This document shows positions 24,827 to 35,911 of a stretch of 64,000 bases of DNA, one piece after another. Source of the DNA: Okapia johnstoni (Eukaryota > Chordata > Mammalia > Artiodactyla > Giraffidae); NCBI GenBank assembly GCA_024291935.2, contig CM044320.1:28798001-28862000 (forward strand), read 5' to 3'. Each line of letters starts with the position of its first letter. The first letter of the stretch is position 1. The position numbers were made by a program, and so were the translations under genes. The notes beneath the pieces were generated by a model. That model made no database searches, was not told the origin of the DNA, and was given only the letters and a program-made list of their open reading frames with translations.

Positions 24827-24881
24827 TAATTAATTTTAAAAATTTTAAAATTAAAATTTTAAAAGACTTTTTAAAAAAATT

Positions 24882-25062
24882 GGGCTTCCTTGATGACTCA
24901 GCTGTAAAGAATCTGCCTGCAATGCAGGAAACCTGGGCTCGATCCCGGGTTGGAAAGATCCCCTGGAGAAGGGAATGGCAACCCACTCCATTGTTCTGGC
25001 CTGGAGAATTCCATGGACTGGTTGCAAAGAGTCAGACACGACTGAGCAGCTTTCACTAAAAA
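24882..25062 (+). mobile_element. Bov-tA SINE with a short body deletion
   Basis: The head and body are intact to ATTCCATGGACTGG, then jump to TTGCAAAGAGTCAGACACGA, missing about 30 nt of the usual GAGGAGCCTGGC segment. Confidence 0.9.
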
Positions 25063-25906
25063 TGGTCTATGTCAAAAAAATCTTTAAAAAATTTTTTAAA
25101 TATCCAAAACACAAATGACTCAGGTGACTCAGGAGAAGCGCTCAAAACCCTCTAACCCTCTCATGTGTCCCTCCTCCAGCTCCCAGGCCAGCAACCACCC
25201 AATATTCTGGCACCTCCTTGATGTCCCTGGAGTAACAACAGGAATTTCTTGTTCTTACTGTCTTTGGGGAGCATAAGAAATACCCCAGGGGAGAAACACT
25301 TGTTGTTCTAGAGTATCAGTTGCCCTTTTTGTTCGTCTCTTGTGGCAGAAGAGGAAGCCATATAAAAAGATGTTAAAGATAGAAGCAACTGTGGTTGCTC
25401 ATGTTTGGGAAACAGATTCAGAGAGCTTTCTCTAGGTTTTATCGCAGCGTTGGACTCAGAGAGTTTAAGTTGAAATGACAGTTTTGTCACTGCTGTCTGT
25501 GTGACTTTGGGGAAAAGAGTTCATTACTCTGTGTTTCATGGAGCCGACAAAATAAAACATGAGGAGAGTAAAATTCATCCCTCCCTGAATTGTTGCATGA
25601 AAGTTAAAAACTTAATAGATGTAAAGGTTTTGAAGCAGTAACCATATATAAGAAGCACGATATAATTGTTGCATGAAAGTTAAAAACTTAATAGATGTAA
25701 AGGTTTTGAAGCAGTAACTATATACAAGAAGCACGATATAAATGTCAGCTGTTTCTGTGGTGGTTTGTTCAGGTGGGAATGAAGATCACAGATGGAGCCG
25801 GTGTCCTACCCTATCCCATGATTTCAGTGTATTTCCTTCTGTTTGGTCTTCAGGAAAACTACTGGCTCATCCTCTTTACCTCAAAGCTTTCATATCATTC
25901 ACATTT
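25063..25906. other. Intergenic sequence with a 76-bp tandem duplication
   Basis: No gene is recognised; see the duplication at 25588-25739. Confidence 0.5.
25588..25739. repeat. Two-copy 76-bp tandem duplication
   Basis: 25588-25663 and 25664-25739 start AATTGTTGCATGAAAGTTAA and end AAGCACGATAT. They differ at two bases (ACCATATATAAG versus ACTATATACAAG). Confidence 0.97.
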
Positions 25907-26118
25907 GCATGCTTAGTTGCTTCAGTCATGTCCGACTATTTGTGACCCCATGGATTGTAGCCCGCCAGGCTCCTCTGTCCATGGGATTCTCCAGGCAAGA
26001 ATACTGGAGTGGGCAGCCATTTCCTCCTCCAGGGGGTCTTCCCAACCCAGGGATCGAACCTGAGTCTCCTGTGTCTCCTGCATTGCAGGCTCTTTATCAC
26101 TGAGTCACCAGGGAAGCC
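25907..26118 (-). mobile_element. Bov-tA SINE with 13-bp target-site duplication
   Basis: ATCATTCACATTT occurs at 25894-25906 and 26119-26131. The element is a full reverse Bov-tA ending CACCAGGGAAGCC. Confidence 0.95.
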
Positions 26119-26128
26119 ATCATTCACA

Positions 26129-26565
26129 TTTACTCAGCCTTAAAAAAGAATGAAATTTTGCCATTTGCAGAAACATGAATGGAATTGGAGGGCATTATAC
26201 AATGTGAAATAAATCAGAGAGAGAAAGACAAATATTGTGTGATGTCACCTATATGCAGAATCTAGAAAAATAAAACAAACTAGTGAATATAACCAACAAG
26301 AGGAAGCAGACCCACAGATATGGAGAGCAAACTAGTAGTTTTGAGAGAAGGGAGGGGGCGATATAGGGGTTAGGAGGAAGAGGTATAAAACTATTAGATA
26401 TAAAATAAGTTACAAGGATGTATTGTACAACAGAAAGAATATAGCCAATATTTTATAATAACAGTAAATGGAGTATAACCTTTAAAATTGTGAGTCACTA
26501 TATTGCATACCTGTAACTTGTATAATATTGTACAGCAACTACACGTCAATTTAAAAAATAAAGAT
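26129..26565 (+). mobile_element. L1 3' end, diverged
   Basis: TTACTCAGCCTTAAAAAAGA, then ATATGGAGAGCAAACTAGTA, ending TACACGTCAATTTAAAAAAT. This is the L1 ORF2 end plus 3'UTR. Confidence 0.82.
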
Positions 26566-27117
26566 TGTTTTCATCCAACCTAGAAAATTACTTCCATTCA
26601 CGGCAGAAGCATAAGCAGAATCTGAAGCCATGTGTTAATTATTCTTCCTACTGAGGGCACAGGGACCCAGGTTTTCAATCTCATTAAATGGCACCATGAT
26701 GGATAGAACCATCATCCACACAAGAGAGGCTTAAAGACAAGACAGATTTTCCAATCAAAGGATGCGTGACTTTTTGCTCTGATTTGAGACTGCTGTCTGT
26801 GATTCACAAAGGAGAATCATAGACAACAGCCTAAAGGAGCCCCTAAATGCAGCAACTTTACCTTAGACGAATTGAATACCAGCTCTTACTAATTTGTTTT
26901 TTCAAAGGCACCAACATGCCACATGTATTGACTCCTTTATTTTAACAATTACTTCTACTGACTGCTAACCTCTTAATAATCTAATATCAAGAATAAGTGA
27001 GTTTTTAGAAGACTGGTAGAAACTGATAGAAAGTTTCTGGAAACAAGATAGAGATCAAAGGGGGAAAAGTAAAGGTAATTTGAAAAGTATAAAGCACTGC
27101 AATTTAGATAATTACAC
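26566..27117. other. Unclassified intergenic sequence
   Basis: No gene or repeat is recognised. Confidence 0.45.
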
Positions 27118-27330
27118 AGGGATCCCTGGTGGTCCAGTGGTTAAGAATCTGCCTTCCAGTGCAGGAGAAGTTGGTTTGATCCCTATTAGGGGAACTAAGA
27201 TCTCACAAGCCATTGGGATACTGAGCCCATGCACTCTAGAGCCCTTGTGCCACAGCTGGAGAGATGCCTGTGCACTGCAACTAAGGTTCATTGCAGCCTA
27301 ATAAAGAAATAAATTAAAAATAAAGAAATA
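27118..27330 (+). mobile_element. CHR-type SINE
   Basis: GGGATCCCTGGTGGTCCAGT head, AACTAAGATCTCACAAGCC, and a CHR body to AATAAAGAAATAAA. Confidence 0.85.
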
Positions 27331-27366
27331 ATTACATATACCTGTGCACCCAAATGTATTATTTAT

Positions 27367-27372
27367 TTATAT

Positions 27373-27423
<51 letters not shown>

Positions 27424-27426
27424 GTC
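27367..27426. repeat. (TA)n microsatellite
   Basis: This is a nearly uninterrupted TA run of about 55 nt between a CHR SINE and a BovB copy. It is likely length-variable. Confidence 0.97.
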
Positions 27427-27464
27427 TCTACCTTTTTTTGTAGACCTGTGTAAATATTAATGAA

Positions 27465-28816
27465 ACAAGGACTGGAAAAGGTCAGTTTTCATTCCAATCC
27501 CAAAGAAAAGCAATGCCAAAGAATGCTCTAACTGCCACATAATTGCACTCATCTCACATGCTAGTAAAGTAATGCTCAAAATTCTCCAAGCCAGGCTTTA
27601 GCAATATGTGAACCGTGAACTTCCAGATGTTCAAGCTGGTTTTAGAAAAGGCAGAGGAACCAGAGATCAAATTGCCAACATCCGCTGGATCATTGAAAAA
27701 CCAAGAGAATTCCAGAAAAACATCTATTTCTGCTATATTGACTATGCCAAAACCTTTGACTGTGTGGATCACAATAAACTGTGGAAAATTCTGAAAGAGG
27801 TGGGAATACCAGACCACCTGACCTGCCTCTTGAGAAATCTGTATGCAGGTCAGGAAGCAACAGTTAGAACCGGACATGGAACAACAGACTGGTTCCAAAT
27901 CAGGAAAGGAGTATGTCAAGGCTGTATACTGTCAACCTGTTTATTTAACTTATATGCAGAGTACACCATGAGAAATGCTGGGCTGGATGAAGCACAAAGC
28001 TGGAATCAAGACTGCTGGGAGAAATATCAATAACCTCAGATATGCAGATGACACCACCCTTATGGCAGAAAGTGAAAAAGAACTAAAGAGCCTCTTGATG
28101 AAAGTGAAAGAGGACAGTGAAAAAGTTGGCTTAAAGCTCAACATTCAGAAAACTAAGATCATGGCATCCAGTCCCATTACTTCATGGCAAATAGATGGGG
28201 AAACAGTGGAAACAGTGGCAGACTTTATTTTTCTGGGCTCCAAAATCACTGCAGATGGTGATTGCAGCCATGAAATTAAAAGACACTTACTCCTTAGAAG
28301 GAAAGTTATGACCAACCTAAACAGCATATTAAAAATCAGAGACATAACTTTGCCAACAAAGGTCCATCTAGTCAAGGCTATGGTTTTTCCAGTGGTCATG
28401 TATGGATGTGAGAGTTGGACTATAAAGAAAACTGAGTGTCAAAGAATTGATGCTTTTGAACTGTGGCATTGGAGAAGACTCTTGAGAGTCCCTTGGACTG
28501 CAAGGAGATCCAACCAGTCCATCCTAAAGGAGATCAGTCCTGAGTGTTCATTGGAAGGACTGATGTTGAAGCTGAAACTCCAATACTTTGGCCACCTCAT
28601 GCGAAGAGCTGACTCATTTGAAAAGACCCTTGTGCTGGGAAAGATTGAGGGCAGGAGGAGAAGGGGATGACGGAGGATGAGATGGTTGGATGGCATCACT
28701 AACTCAATGGACATGAGTTTGGGTAAACTCTGGGAGTTGGTGATGGACAGGGATGCCTGGCGTGCTGCAGTCCATGGGGTTGCAAGGAGTTGGACATGAC
28801 TGAGCAACTGAACAAC
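27465..28816 (+). mobile_element. BovB LINE, 3' 1.35 kb
   Basis: A 5'-truncated BovB beginning ACTGGAAAAGGTCAGTTTTC and ending TGGACATGACTGAGCAACTG. It carries most of the reverse transcriptase domain and C-terminal region (see the pseudogene entry). Confidence 0.95.
27608..28670 (+). pseudogene. BovB reverse transcriptase, C-terminal half, two disabling changes
   Basis: The first frame (27608-28033) encodes VNRELPDVQAGFRKGRG-type sequence, FDCVDHNKLWK and GVCQGCILS. The frame shifts near 27995, where CACAAAGCTGG has one A more than the usual CACAAGCTGG. The second frame (from about 27997 to 28670) carries the catalytic YADDT box near 28039, GSKITADGDCSHEIKR and CSLEGLMLKLKLQYFGHLM. It ends at TGA (28668-28670), where family members usually have CGA, a CpG-type change. 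BovB is an RTE-class non-LTR retrotransposon; this copy is truncated and cannot move itself. The 5' endonuclease is absent. Confidence 0.9.
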
Positions 28817-29112
28817 TATGTAAGGGATGCAGTGATGAACAAGAGACACCTTAAAGCAGAGGAAGCTGGGATGGCTGGGAGCTGCTGTCAGAGTGGGTGG
28901 CTGGGGACAATTCATATAGGATCTTGCAGGATTTTAATTGCATTCTAAATGAATGAGACTTAAAAGCAGGGTAAGGGGGTCATTGGGGGAGAGTTTGACT
29001 TGACAACTCTGTGTTCAGGTTCACTAATACAGTTATACCTGGTTTGTTGTTATTGTTTAACTATTCTCTATATTTATTCTATATGTGATAATATTTGAGG
29101 CTTTCCCAGGGT

Positions 29113-29398
29113 TTTGAGAAGGCAATGGCAACCCACTCCAGTACTCTTGCCTGGAAAATCCCATGGATGGAGGAGCCTGGTAGGCTGCAGTCCATGGGGT
29201 CGCTAAGAGTTGGACACGACTGAGTGACTTCACTTTCACTTTTCACTTTCATGCATTGGAGAAGGAAATGGCAACCCACTCCAGTGTTCTTGCCTGGAGA
29301 ATCCCAGGGACGGGGGAGCCTGGTAGGCTGCCATCTATGGGGTCTCACAGAGTTGGACACGACTGAAGCAACTTAGCAGCAGCAGTAGCAGCAGCAGA
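29113..29398 (+). mobile_element. Bov-A2 SINE dimer with (CAG)n tail
   Basis: Unit 1 reads GAGAAGGCAATGGCAACCCA to TGAGTGACTTCACTTTCACT. Unit 2 starts TTGGAGAAGGAAATGGCAAC and ends ACTGAAGCAACTTAGCAGCA followed by CAG repeats. Confidence 0.95.
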
Positions 29399-29433
29399 GT
29401 TTTTGAACACTTACACGTGAGATGAGTTTTAAT

Positions 29434-30005
29434 TTGTTGCTCAGGTGCTCAGTAGTGTCTGACTCTTTGTGACCCCATGATCTGCAGCACGCCAGGTGTC
29501 CCTGTCATGCACCATATTCCAGAGTTTGTTCAAACTCATGTCCATTGAGTCAGTGATGCCATCCAACCATCTCATCCTCTGTCATCCTCTTCTCCTCCTG
29601 CCCTCAACCTTTCTCAATCTTTCCCAGCATCAAAGTCTTTTCCAATGAGTCAGCTCTTTGCATCAGGTGAAGGAGATCAGGGGAGGAGAAGTCATACATA
29701 CATATGTCTCACCCTCTCCTCCCTTGATTATCTTTGCTTCAGCTCCAGCATCAGTCCTTCCAGTGAATATTCAGGGTTGATATCCTTTAGGACTGACTAG
29801 TTTGATCTCCTTGCTGTCCAAAGGACTTCCTTTCGAAGAGTTTTCTCCAGCACCACAGTTCAAACACATCAGTTCTTCCTTGCTCAGCCTTTTTTTTTAT
29901 TGTCCAGCTCTCACATCTGTACATGACCACTGGAAAAACCATAGCTTTGCCTATATGGAGATTTGTAGGCAAAATAATGTCTCTGCATTTTAATATGTTT
30001 TTCAA
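29434..30005 (-). mobile_element. BovB 3' end, inverted relative to the copy at 27465
   Basis: Reversed BovB 3' region: GCTCAGTAGTGTCTGACTC, GTCCATTGAGTCAGTGATGC, and CACATCTGTACATGACCACT. It has a non-BovB insert or divergence near 29670-29730 (AGTCATACATACATATGTCT). Confidence 0.9.
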
Positions 30006-30045
30006 TATCCTTCACTTAATATCCTTCATTAAAAACTGTAGCAAA

Positions 30046-30250
30046 ATATTTGAAAATGGATAAGCAACAAGGACCTACTGTATAGCACAGGGAACTCTGC
30101 TCAGTGTTATGTGACAGCCTGGATGGGAGGGGAGTTTGGGGGAGAAGGGATACATGTATATGTATGGCTGAGCTCCTTAGGTATTCACTTGAAACTATTG
30201 CAACATTATTAATTGGCTATATTCCAATACAAAATAAAAAGTTAAAAAAA
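30046..30250 (+). mobile_element. L1 3' tail with 15-bp target-site duplication
   Basis: It starts ATATTTGAAAATGGATAAGC and ends CAAAATAAAAAGTT plus poly(A). AAAAACTGTAGCAAA occurs at 30031-30045 and 30251-30265. Confidence 0.92.
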
Positions 30251-30265
30251 AAAAACTGTAGCAAA

Positions 30266-33200
30266 GAATAAACTTAATGGACAGCAGATGGGTCTTGGTA
30301 AACCCAAATTTACCAGGCATATAATTCCGTATACAATCATGGGGAAGCTTCCAAGAAGGGGGAGAAAGTCACCTAGAAAAAGCATCCTATCTAATCTTCT
30401 CCAAGGTGTTAGCTGCAAATGGATAAGTGATGTTTTCCGCATCCTCAATTGGGAGACACCTCTTATCACCTCCATTTCAGGCCTTAGCATCTGCACAGAA
30501 CCATAAACAATAAAAGACATATTTAAACAGTTGGCTCAGAACATGAATCTCTTACCCATCTTTCATTGTATTTGTTTATCATGCATCTAATAATGAATTC
30601 TGTCAATGTCTTTGCTAGTCAAATTTCCCTAACTTGTTATTTTTCTTTAAGCTTTACCAAAATATATACATATTTAGTGTCTTTATTATCAAAAAAGAAA
30701 AGAAAACAGCTGACCAAGAGTGATTGTTCAAAATGCTAATAGTGTAAATTAGCATACATGTGGTTTGAAATGTGGCAGGTAATTAGTTTTCCATTATGTA
30801 GGATTCTTGAAAGCTAGTATATAATGAATAATGTATCTGAAAGAGTGCGGCCATTAGTCTGAACCTCTAGGGTTTTGCAGTTTCAAAGGAGAAAATATAT
30901 TCTGTATATCATTACTTTGTATTTTCAGTGGCTGCAGAAATACCAATAACTAAATACTTTTAATGGTAATATTAACAAAAAATTTGGCAGGATACTTAAT
31001 AATTTTTAGTAAATGCAATACAACTGGTGGGATATTATAAGTATTCCTGAAGTTGTCTTTAAATATTGAAATGGGCTTCTTTCTAATCCTTCTTTGATTT
31101 TGACTTGAAAGTAGAATTTCAAATTATGCTGAGAAAGAAAGAGTCCCAAGGTAGTGGGAGGTGTTAGCACCATGCCAGATATAAGAAAGGGTCTGGGAGG
31201 CAAGTTTAAGACAACTGCTCTCTGCAGCACGTAACAAAAATGAAATGTTTCCTGGGGCACTAAAACTACGATAAATTTTCTGTTCCAGGATGGCATTAAA
31301 AACAGAAAGGAATGTGCCGATTTTAGTTAATAATGTACTCCATTGTTCTTCCCCAGCTCTCTGGGGAGTATCTCATAACCTAAAAGAAACAGGCAGGAAG
31401 CAATTACTTACAATAGTCAGATACTGTCAGTAATAGCAAAAACAAAGGAGAAACCAATCCAAGTTTTCCTTATTCTAGTTTCAATCATCTCACTGATGTG
31501 CAGGAGGTCACTGTGTCTAAGATATGGCCTCCTGAAACATAGCGAGGTTTACAGCAATTTCAAGGCCGTAGAGATTACTTGGTGTAGGTAGCCATTCTGG
31601 GCAGCACCTATAGACATATTTAGCTGGATGATGTGCACACATACATGGGTTATCTGGTGGTTCATGGAGTTGTTTCCCAAATTTGTAGGCACTACCTTCA
31701 GGCTTATAAAGGAGCAATTCTGTATTCACAAAGTGGCCCTTCAGCCATGTCTGGAGATATAAGACCCTGAGGGCTGTGTACAGACAGAATCAAGATAAAA
31801 TCGGACAGACAAGATATTTTAACTTCTCCCCATTGGGTCACCAGCAGTCAGGCCAGATAGTCCTTTTACAATGTCTGGAACCTGAGTCTTGATCAGGTCA
31901 TCCCTTCTTTACATCCCGAGCCATATAGAGGTTAAGCATATATTTGTTCCTGTCTGGAAACCCGCTCAGTGATGTTTTTCTCTCTCTGATGGCAGTGTTC
32001 TCGGCGCTGTACACTCACCATCTGCAACTGGGCAGCGAGGCAAAGGGGCCAGATAAGTGTGGTGAGAATCCCCACCCTCCACATAACTTACATCTTTCGA
32101 GCTGAGCTCTTGCACTTTCTATCAATTTCCTGAAGAAATAGTTGGGTGGGATTCTTACTGTCTAACCTGGAATTTTGAACACTTGAAGACCGGAATTGGC
32201 CAGAGGATTTTTTTTTTAATAGTTCACCTGAACTACACTGTCTTATATTTATACAACTCTAGCCACTTACAAAGAACAGACAATTTTTCTTTTAGTAAAA
32301 AATGATCTTAGAGGGCTTCTAGTCTCACACCTTAATTTTCTATATTAGAAAACAAGACTCAAGGAATAAACTGGCCTGCCTAAGGACAGAGAGCTTCATT
32401 TCTTCAAGTATTCAAATCGCATTTATTTATTGAGTATCTATAACCCTATTCGTGCAATTCATGGATGTACAGTTTTTCATATTTTGACATCTCTGAAATC
32501 TGGGTGACTTTTAGAGTTGCTGTCTGCCAGGCATTGACTGTCCACAAGCATCAAAACTTGAAGAGCAAATGTTACCTTTGGGAAGAAAATCACAAAGACA
32601 ATAACGGCTCAATCTTTTAAGAAACACTGCTTTGCTAATGCTCTTGATGACAAAGACAATAATATTGTGTGAAAAAGTGTGTTTACTGGCAACTTTTCAC
32701 TGAAAATTGATACTGGAGAGTTGGATTCTGAGTGAGAAGTTGTTTCAGGAATAGGTTAACCAATTTATTTTTGCTTATGTTCTCATCTTTCAAGTGTACG
32801 GTAAGATGTACGATAAATTTATGGTCTTTCTAAATAAATCTAAAAGAGCTCTTCAATATTTTGAGGTTAAAAATCTAAAGTGACAAAAAGACATTGTGCC
32901 ATAGCTTAAATGGTGGCATTTTCTTCAAACATATGTCAAATGATGGTGTATCTTATAACTGACATCATGCTAGATTTGGTAAGATAGGTATACTCCTGCT
33001 TCTCTTCTAGACGCTGGATATTTAGCAAAGAAAAAGACATCAAGTCTCTGAAGCTTAAATTCTGGGAGGATCACAGTCACAAGAAACACGTAAGAAAAAT
33101 ATCAAGTAGTAAGTGATAAGGGCTACGTAGAGAATTAGTATTAGGTGATGTGTAAGAGAGAGATTGGGTGGCTTTAAAGATCAAGGAGTCAAGGAGGTGA

Positions 33201-33530
33201 CTTTAAGATGAAGAAGTAATAATACTAGGTAAGTGGAAGAGCCACCCACCTGAACACCAGTTCCTGAACACCAGTGCCTTTGCCAATATCCCTACACAGG
33301 CTGAGAGTATAATTACTGTGCCAAAGCTTATCCATAGGTTTTTTTTTTTCCACTCTGGAGGCACAATTCTTATTTCAAAGTGAATGTGGATTTTAGAGCA
33401 AACTACTCTTTATCTCATAAGTTTAAATGGAAATGCCTTATATGGCTAGTGTTTTGTGCATTAAAAAAACATTGACGCTTTGATGCATTGCGACGTTGGA
33501 AGAAATGAATCTCTAAAATCCTTGTGAATG
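30266..33530. other. 3.3 kb with little recognised
   Basis: No coding gene is seen. 31160-32110 is more GC-balanced and may be an old LTR-type relic that I cannot name. 32330-32410 and 33000-33170 read like MIR or L2 fragments. The rest is A/T-rich unique-looking sequence. Confidence 0.45.
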
Positions 33531-33631
33531 AAGAATGAAAGGAGGGAAGGAGAGAAGGAAGGAAGAATGAGGAAGATGGAAAGAGAAAGAAAAAAGAGAG
33601 GGAGGAAAGGAAGAGAGGGAGGGAGAAAAAC
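33531..33631. repeat. Polypurine (GGAA/GAGG-rich) tract
   Basis: About 100 nt that is almost all A and G on the plus strand, with only a few T interruptions (for example GGAGGGAAGGAGAGAAGGAA). Confidence 0.95.
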
Positions 33632-33688
33632 AATTACTTAATATCAACTTTCCTGTGAAAACTTTGGCCAAAGGGTTAAATAATTAGA

Positions 33689-33921
33689 CAAAACTGATTT
33701 TATTTTCTTGGGCTCCAAAATCACTGCAGATGGTGACTGCAGCCATGAAATTAAAAGACTCTTGCTCCTTGGAAGAAAAGCTATGACAAACCTAGGCAGC
33801 ATATTAAAAAGCAGAGATATTACTTTGCCAACAAAGGTCCATCTAATCAAAGCTATGGTTTTTCCATTGGTCATGTATGAATGTAAGAGTTGGACCATAG
33901 AGACGGCTGAGTGCCAAAGAA
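33689..33921 (+). mobile_element. BovB internal fragment
   Basis: Contains TTTCTTGGGCTCCAAAATCA to GAGTGCCAAAGAAG, the C-terminal region of the BovB ORF (GSKITADGDCSHEIKR). Both ends are cut. Confidence 0.93.
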
Positions 33922-35123
33922 GAAACAAAAACTTCTCACTCATTTCACCTGTAATAAATATTTACTCTGCCCTTACTATGTACCAGTCACTGCATTAGTG
34001 GTGGCAGAACTCTTCTTAATATACTAAGATCAGCTGAAGCAAAATAAAAGAAACTGTAAATAGGTTATTAGTAGTTTAAGATCTAAAATCTGAGGGATAA
34101 AGTGGTACCTATGTCCATCTCAGTGAGCATCCAAGAAAAATGGTCTATAGTTTCCCAGCTAGAGACATTAAGTGGCGATCCCTTAGGGTCCATGACTCTG
34201 AAGTATGATAAGAATAAATATGAAAGGCCTTTCTGGAAAATGCCCAAGGTTATGAATAGCAATCAATACACGCAACCCAGCTGCTCCCCACCTCCTTCCA
34301 CTCATTACGAACTGATGCTTCACCTTTTATTTCCATCATTATAACCACTCTGCTAAATGAGGTATTTATGCCAATGTGTGGAGGAAAATCTTAGGGATCA
34401 ATAAGTATTTTTTCTATCTATCCTGGGATCCAATAATTGCTGAGTACTTTAATTCAAAGTGGAGGATTAGGAGACTGATCAATGGAAATTTTGGGAAAAG
34501 GTCCATCAAACATAACTGAATGTGACCAAGCAAAAATAGAAATGATTATTCCTCAAGTTCCTCAATTTCAGAGAGTGAGAAAGAGGTGAGAACGTCTGTA
34601 AATAGATCCATTTCTCTAAAAACACCTAGCAAACAGCACCTGAGGCAGGCAAGAACAATTCAGCTAGATGACTCTGCTATTAAAACATGTAGCTGTGCCT
34701 TTTTGTCTCATGGGTATGGAATAGTTACCTTCATTCTTATGCCATAAAGAATCCATCTTGTTCCCTCAACCTGAGGCCTAGTAAGATTTTCAAAGAAAAT
34801 TTCAAAGATTTTCTTTGAAAATCTTACCTGTGAGGATAAAGTGCTATGTGTGACTGACTGCAATACAAAAGGAGAAAATGTTTTCTAACCATTACAGATT
34901 CTGGTTCATTATTCATTCTAAGCTTCATCTGTCATCTTCGCTACAGATCTCATCAATTCCCTTAAACAGTCTCAAATAAATAATTCCCTGTCAAGAAAAC
35001 ATTACTGCTAGGAATATCAAGGCTTCCAATTAAACTTTTACACATAAAGTTACTTCAAAAACCATCACAGTGAAAACACTGTACTGATATACTAGAGAAG
35101 AGCCTTCAGATACACAATATATT
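33922..35123. other. Unclassified intergenic sequence with a perfect hairpin
   Basis: 33930-34000 reads like an L2/MIR piece (TTACTCTGCCCTTACTATGT). The hairpin is at 34781-34827. No gene is recognised. Confidence 0.45.
34781..34827. repeat. Perfect 20-bp inverted repeat, 7-nt spacer
   Basis: GTAAGATTTTCAAAGAAAAT at 34781-34800 is exactly complementary to 34808-34827; the spacer is TTCAAAG. Confidence 0.98.
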
Positions 35124-35138
35124 TTGCTGTGGCAATAT

Positions 35139-35339
35139 GAAAGTGAAGCGAAAGTTGCTCAGTCGTGTCCAACTCTTTGCGACCCCTCAGACTATACAGT
35201 GCATGGAATTCTCCAGGCCAGAATACTAGAGTAGGTAGCTTATCCCTTCGCCAGCAGATCTTCCCGACTCAGGAACTGAACCGGGGATCTCCTGCATTGC
35301 AGGTGGATTCTTTACCAACTGAACTATCAGGGAAGCCCC
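35139..35339 (-). mobile_element. Bov-tA SINE with 15-bp target-site duplication
   Basis: TTGCTGTGGCAATAT lies at 35124-35138 and 35340-35354. Between them is a reverse Bov-tA of the ACTATACAGTGCATGGAATT subtype seen also at 13846. Confidence 0.96.
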
Positions 35340-35537
35340 TTGCTGTGGCAATATACTTTTTACTAATTAATGTAATTAAATCTCACAGGTCAAAGTTATA
35401 TTTGTGAAACATAATCATTCTCTTGCTTGGCAATAAAAAAAAAATCAACCTTGTCAAATACTCTGAATCATTTGAAAGAGACATTATCAAGCAAGCCCAG
35501 TAAGTGGACGTAGATTTAAATCAGCATTTTGGAAATG
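35340..35537. other. Short A/T-rich spacer
   Basis: Nothing is recognised. Confidence 0.4.
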
Positions 35538-35910
35538 CTTTTCAGTTCAGTTCAGTTCTGTTCAGTCGCTTAGTCGTGTCCAACTCTTTGTGACCCCATG
35601 GACTGCACCATCACCAACTCCTGAAGTTTACTCAAACTCATGTCCATTGAGTTGGTTGGATCTCCTTGCTGTCCAAGGGACTCTCAAGAATCTTCTCCAA
35701 CACCACAGTTCAAAAGCATCAATTCTTCGGCACTCAGCTTTCTTTATAGTCCATCTCACATCCATACATGACTACTGGAAAAACCATAGCTTTGACTAGA
35801 TGGATCTTTGTTGGCAAAGTGTGTCTGCTTTTTAATATGCTGTCTAGGTTGGTCATAACTTTTCTTCTAAGGAGCAAGAGTCTTTTAATTTCATGGCTGC
35901 AGTCACCATT
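35538..35910 (-). mobile_element. BovB 3' end with internal deletion
   Basis: It starts with repeated TTCAG, then GTCGTGTCCAACTCTTTGTG. At about 35652 GTCCATTGAGTTGG jumps to GGTTGGATCTCCTTGCTGTC, omitting about 170 nt of consensus; it ends at GGCTGCAGTCACCAT. Confidence 0.92.
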
Positions 35911-35911
35911 T

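Noticed and set aside
27975..28670. A 231-codon open frame that looks like a gene
   Set aside because: It is the C-terminal part of the BovB reverse transcriptase in a truncated copy, not a host gene.
28439..28915. A 158-codon minus-strand ORF
   Set aside because: Antisense to BovB; no gene signals.
31517..31729. A 70-codon minus-strand ORF in a GC-balanced patch
   Set aside because: Not recognised; neighbours lack continuation or splice sites.
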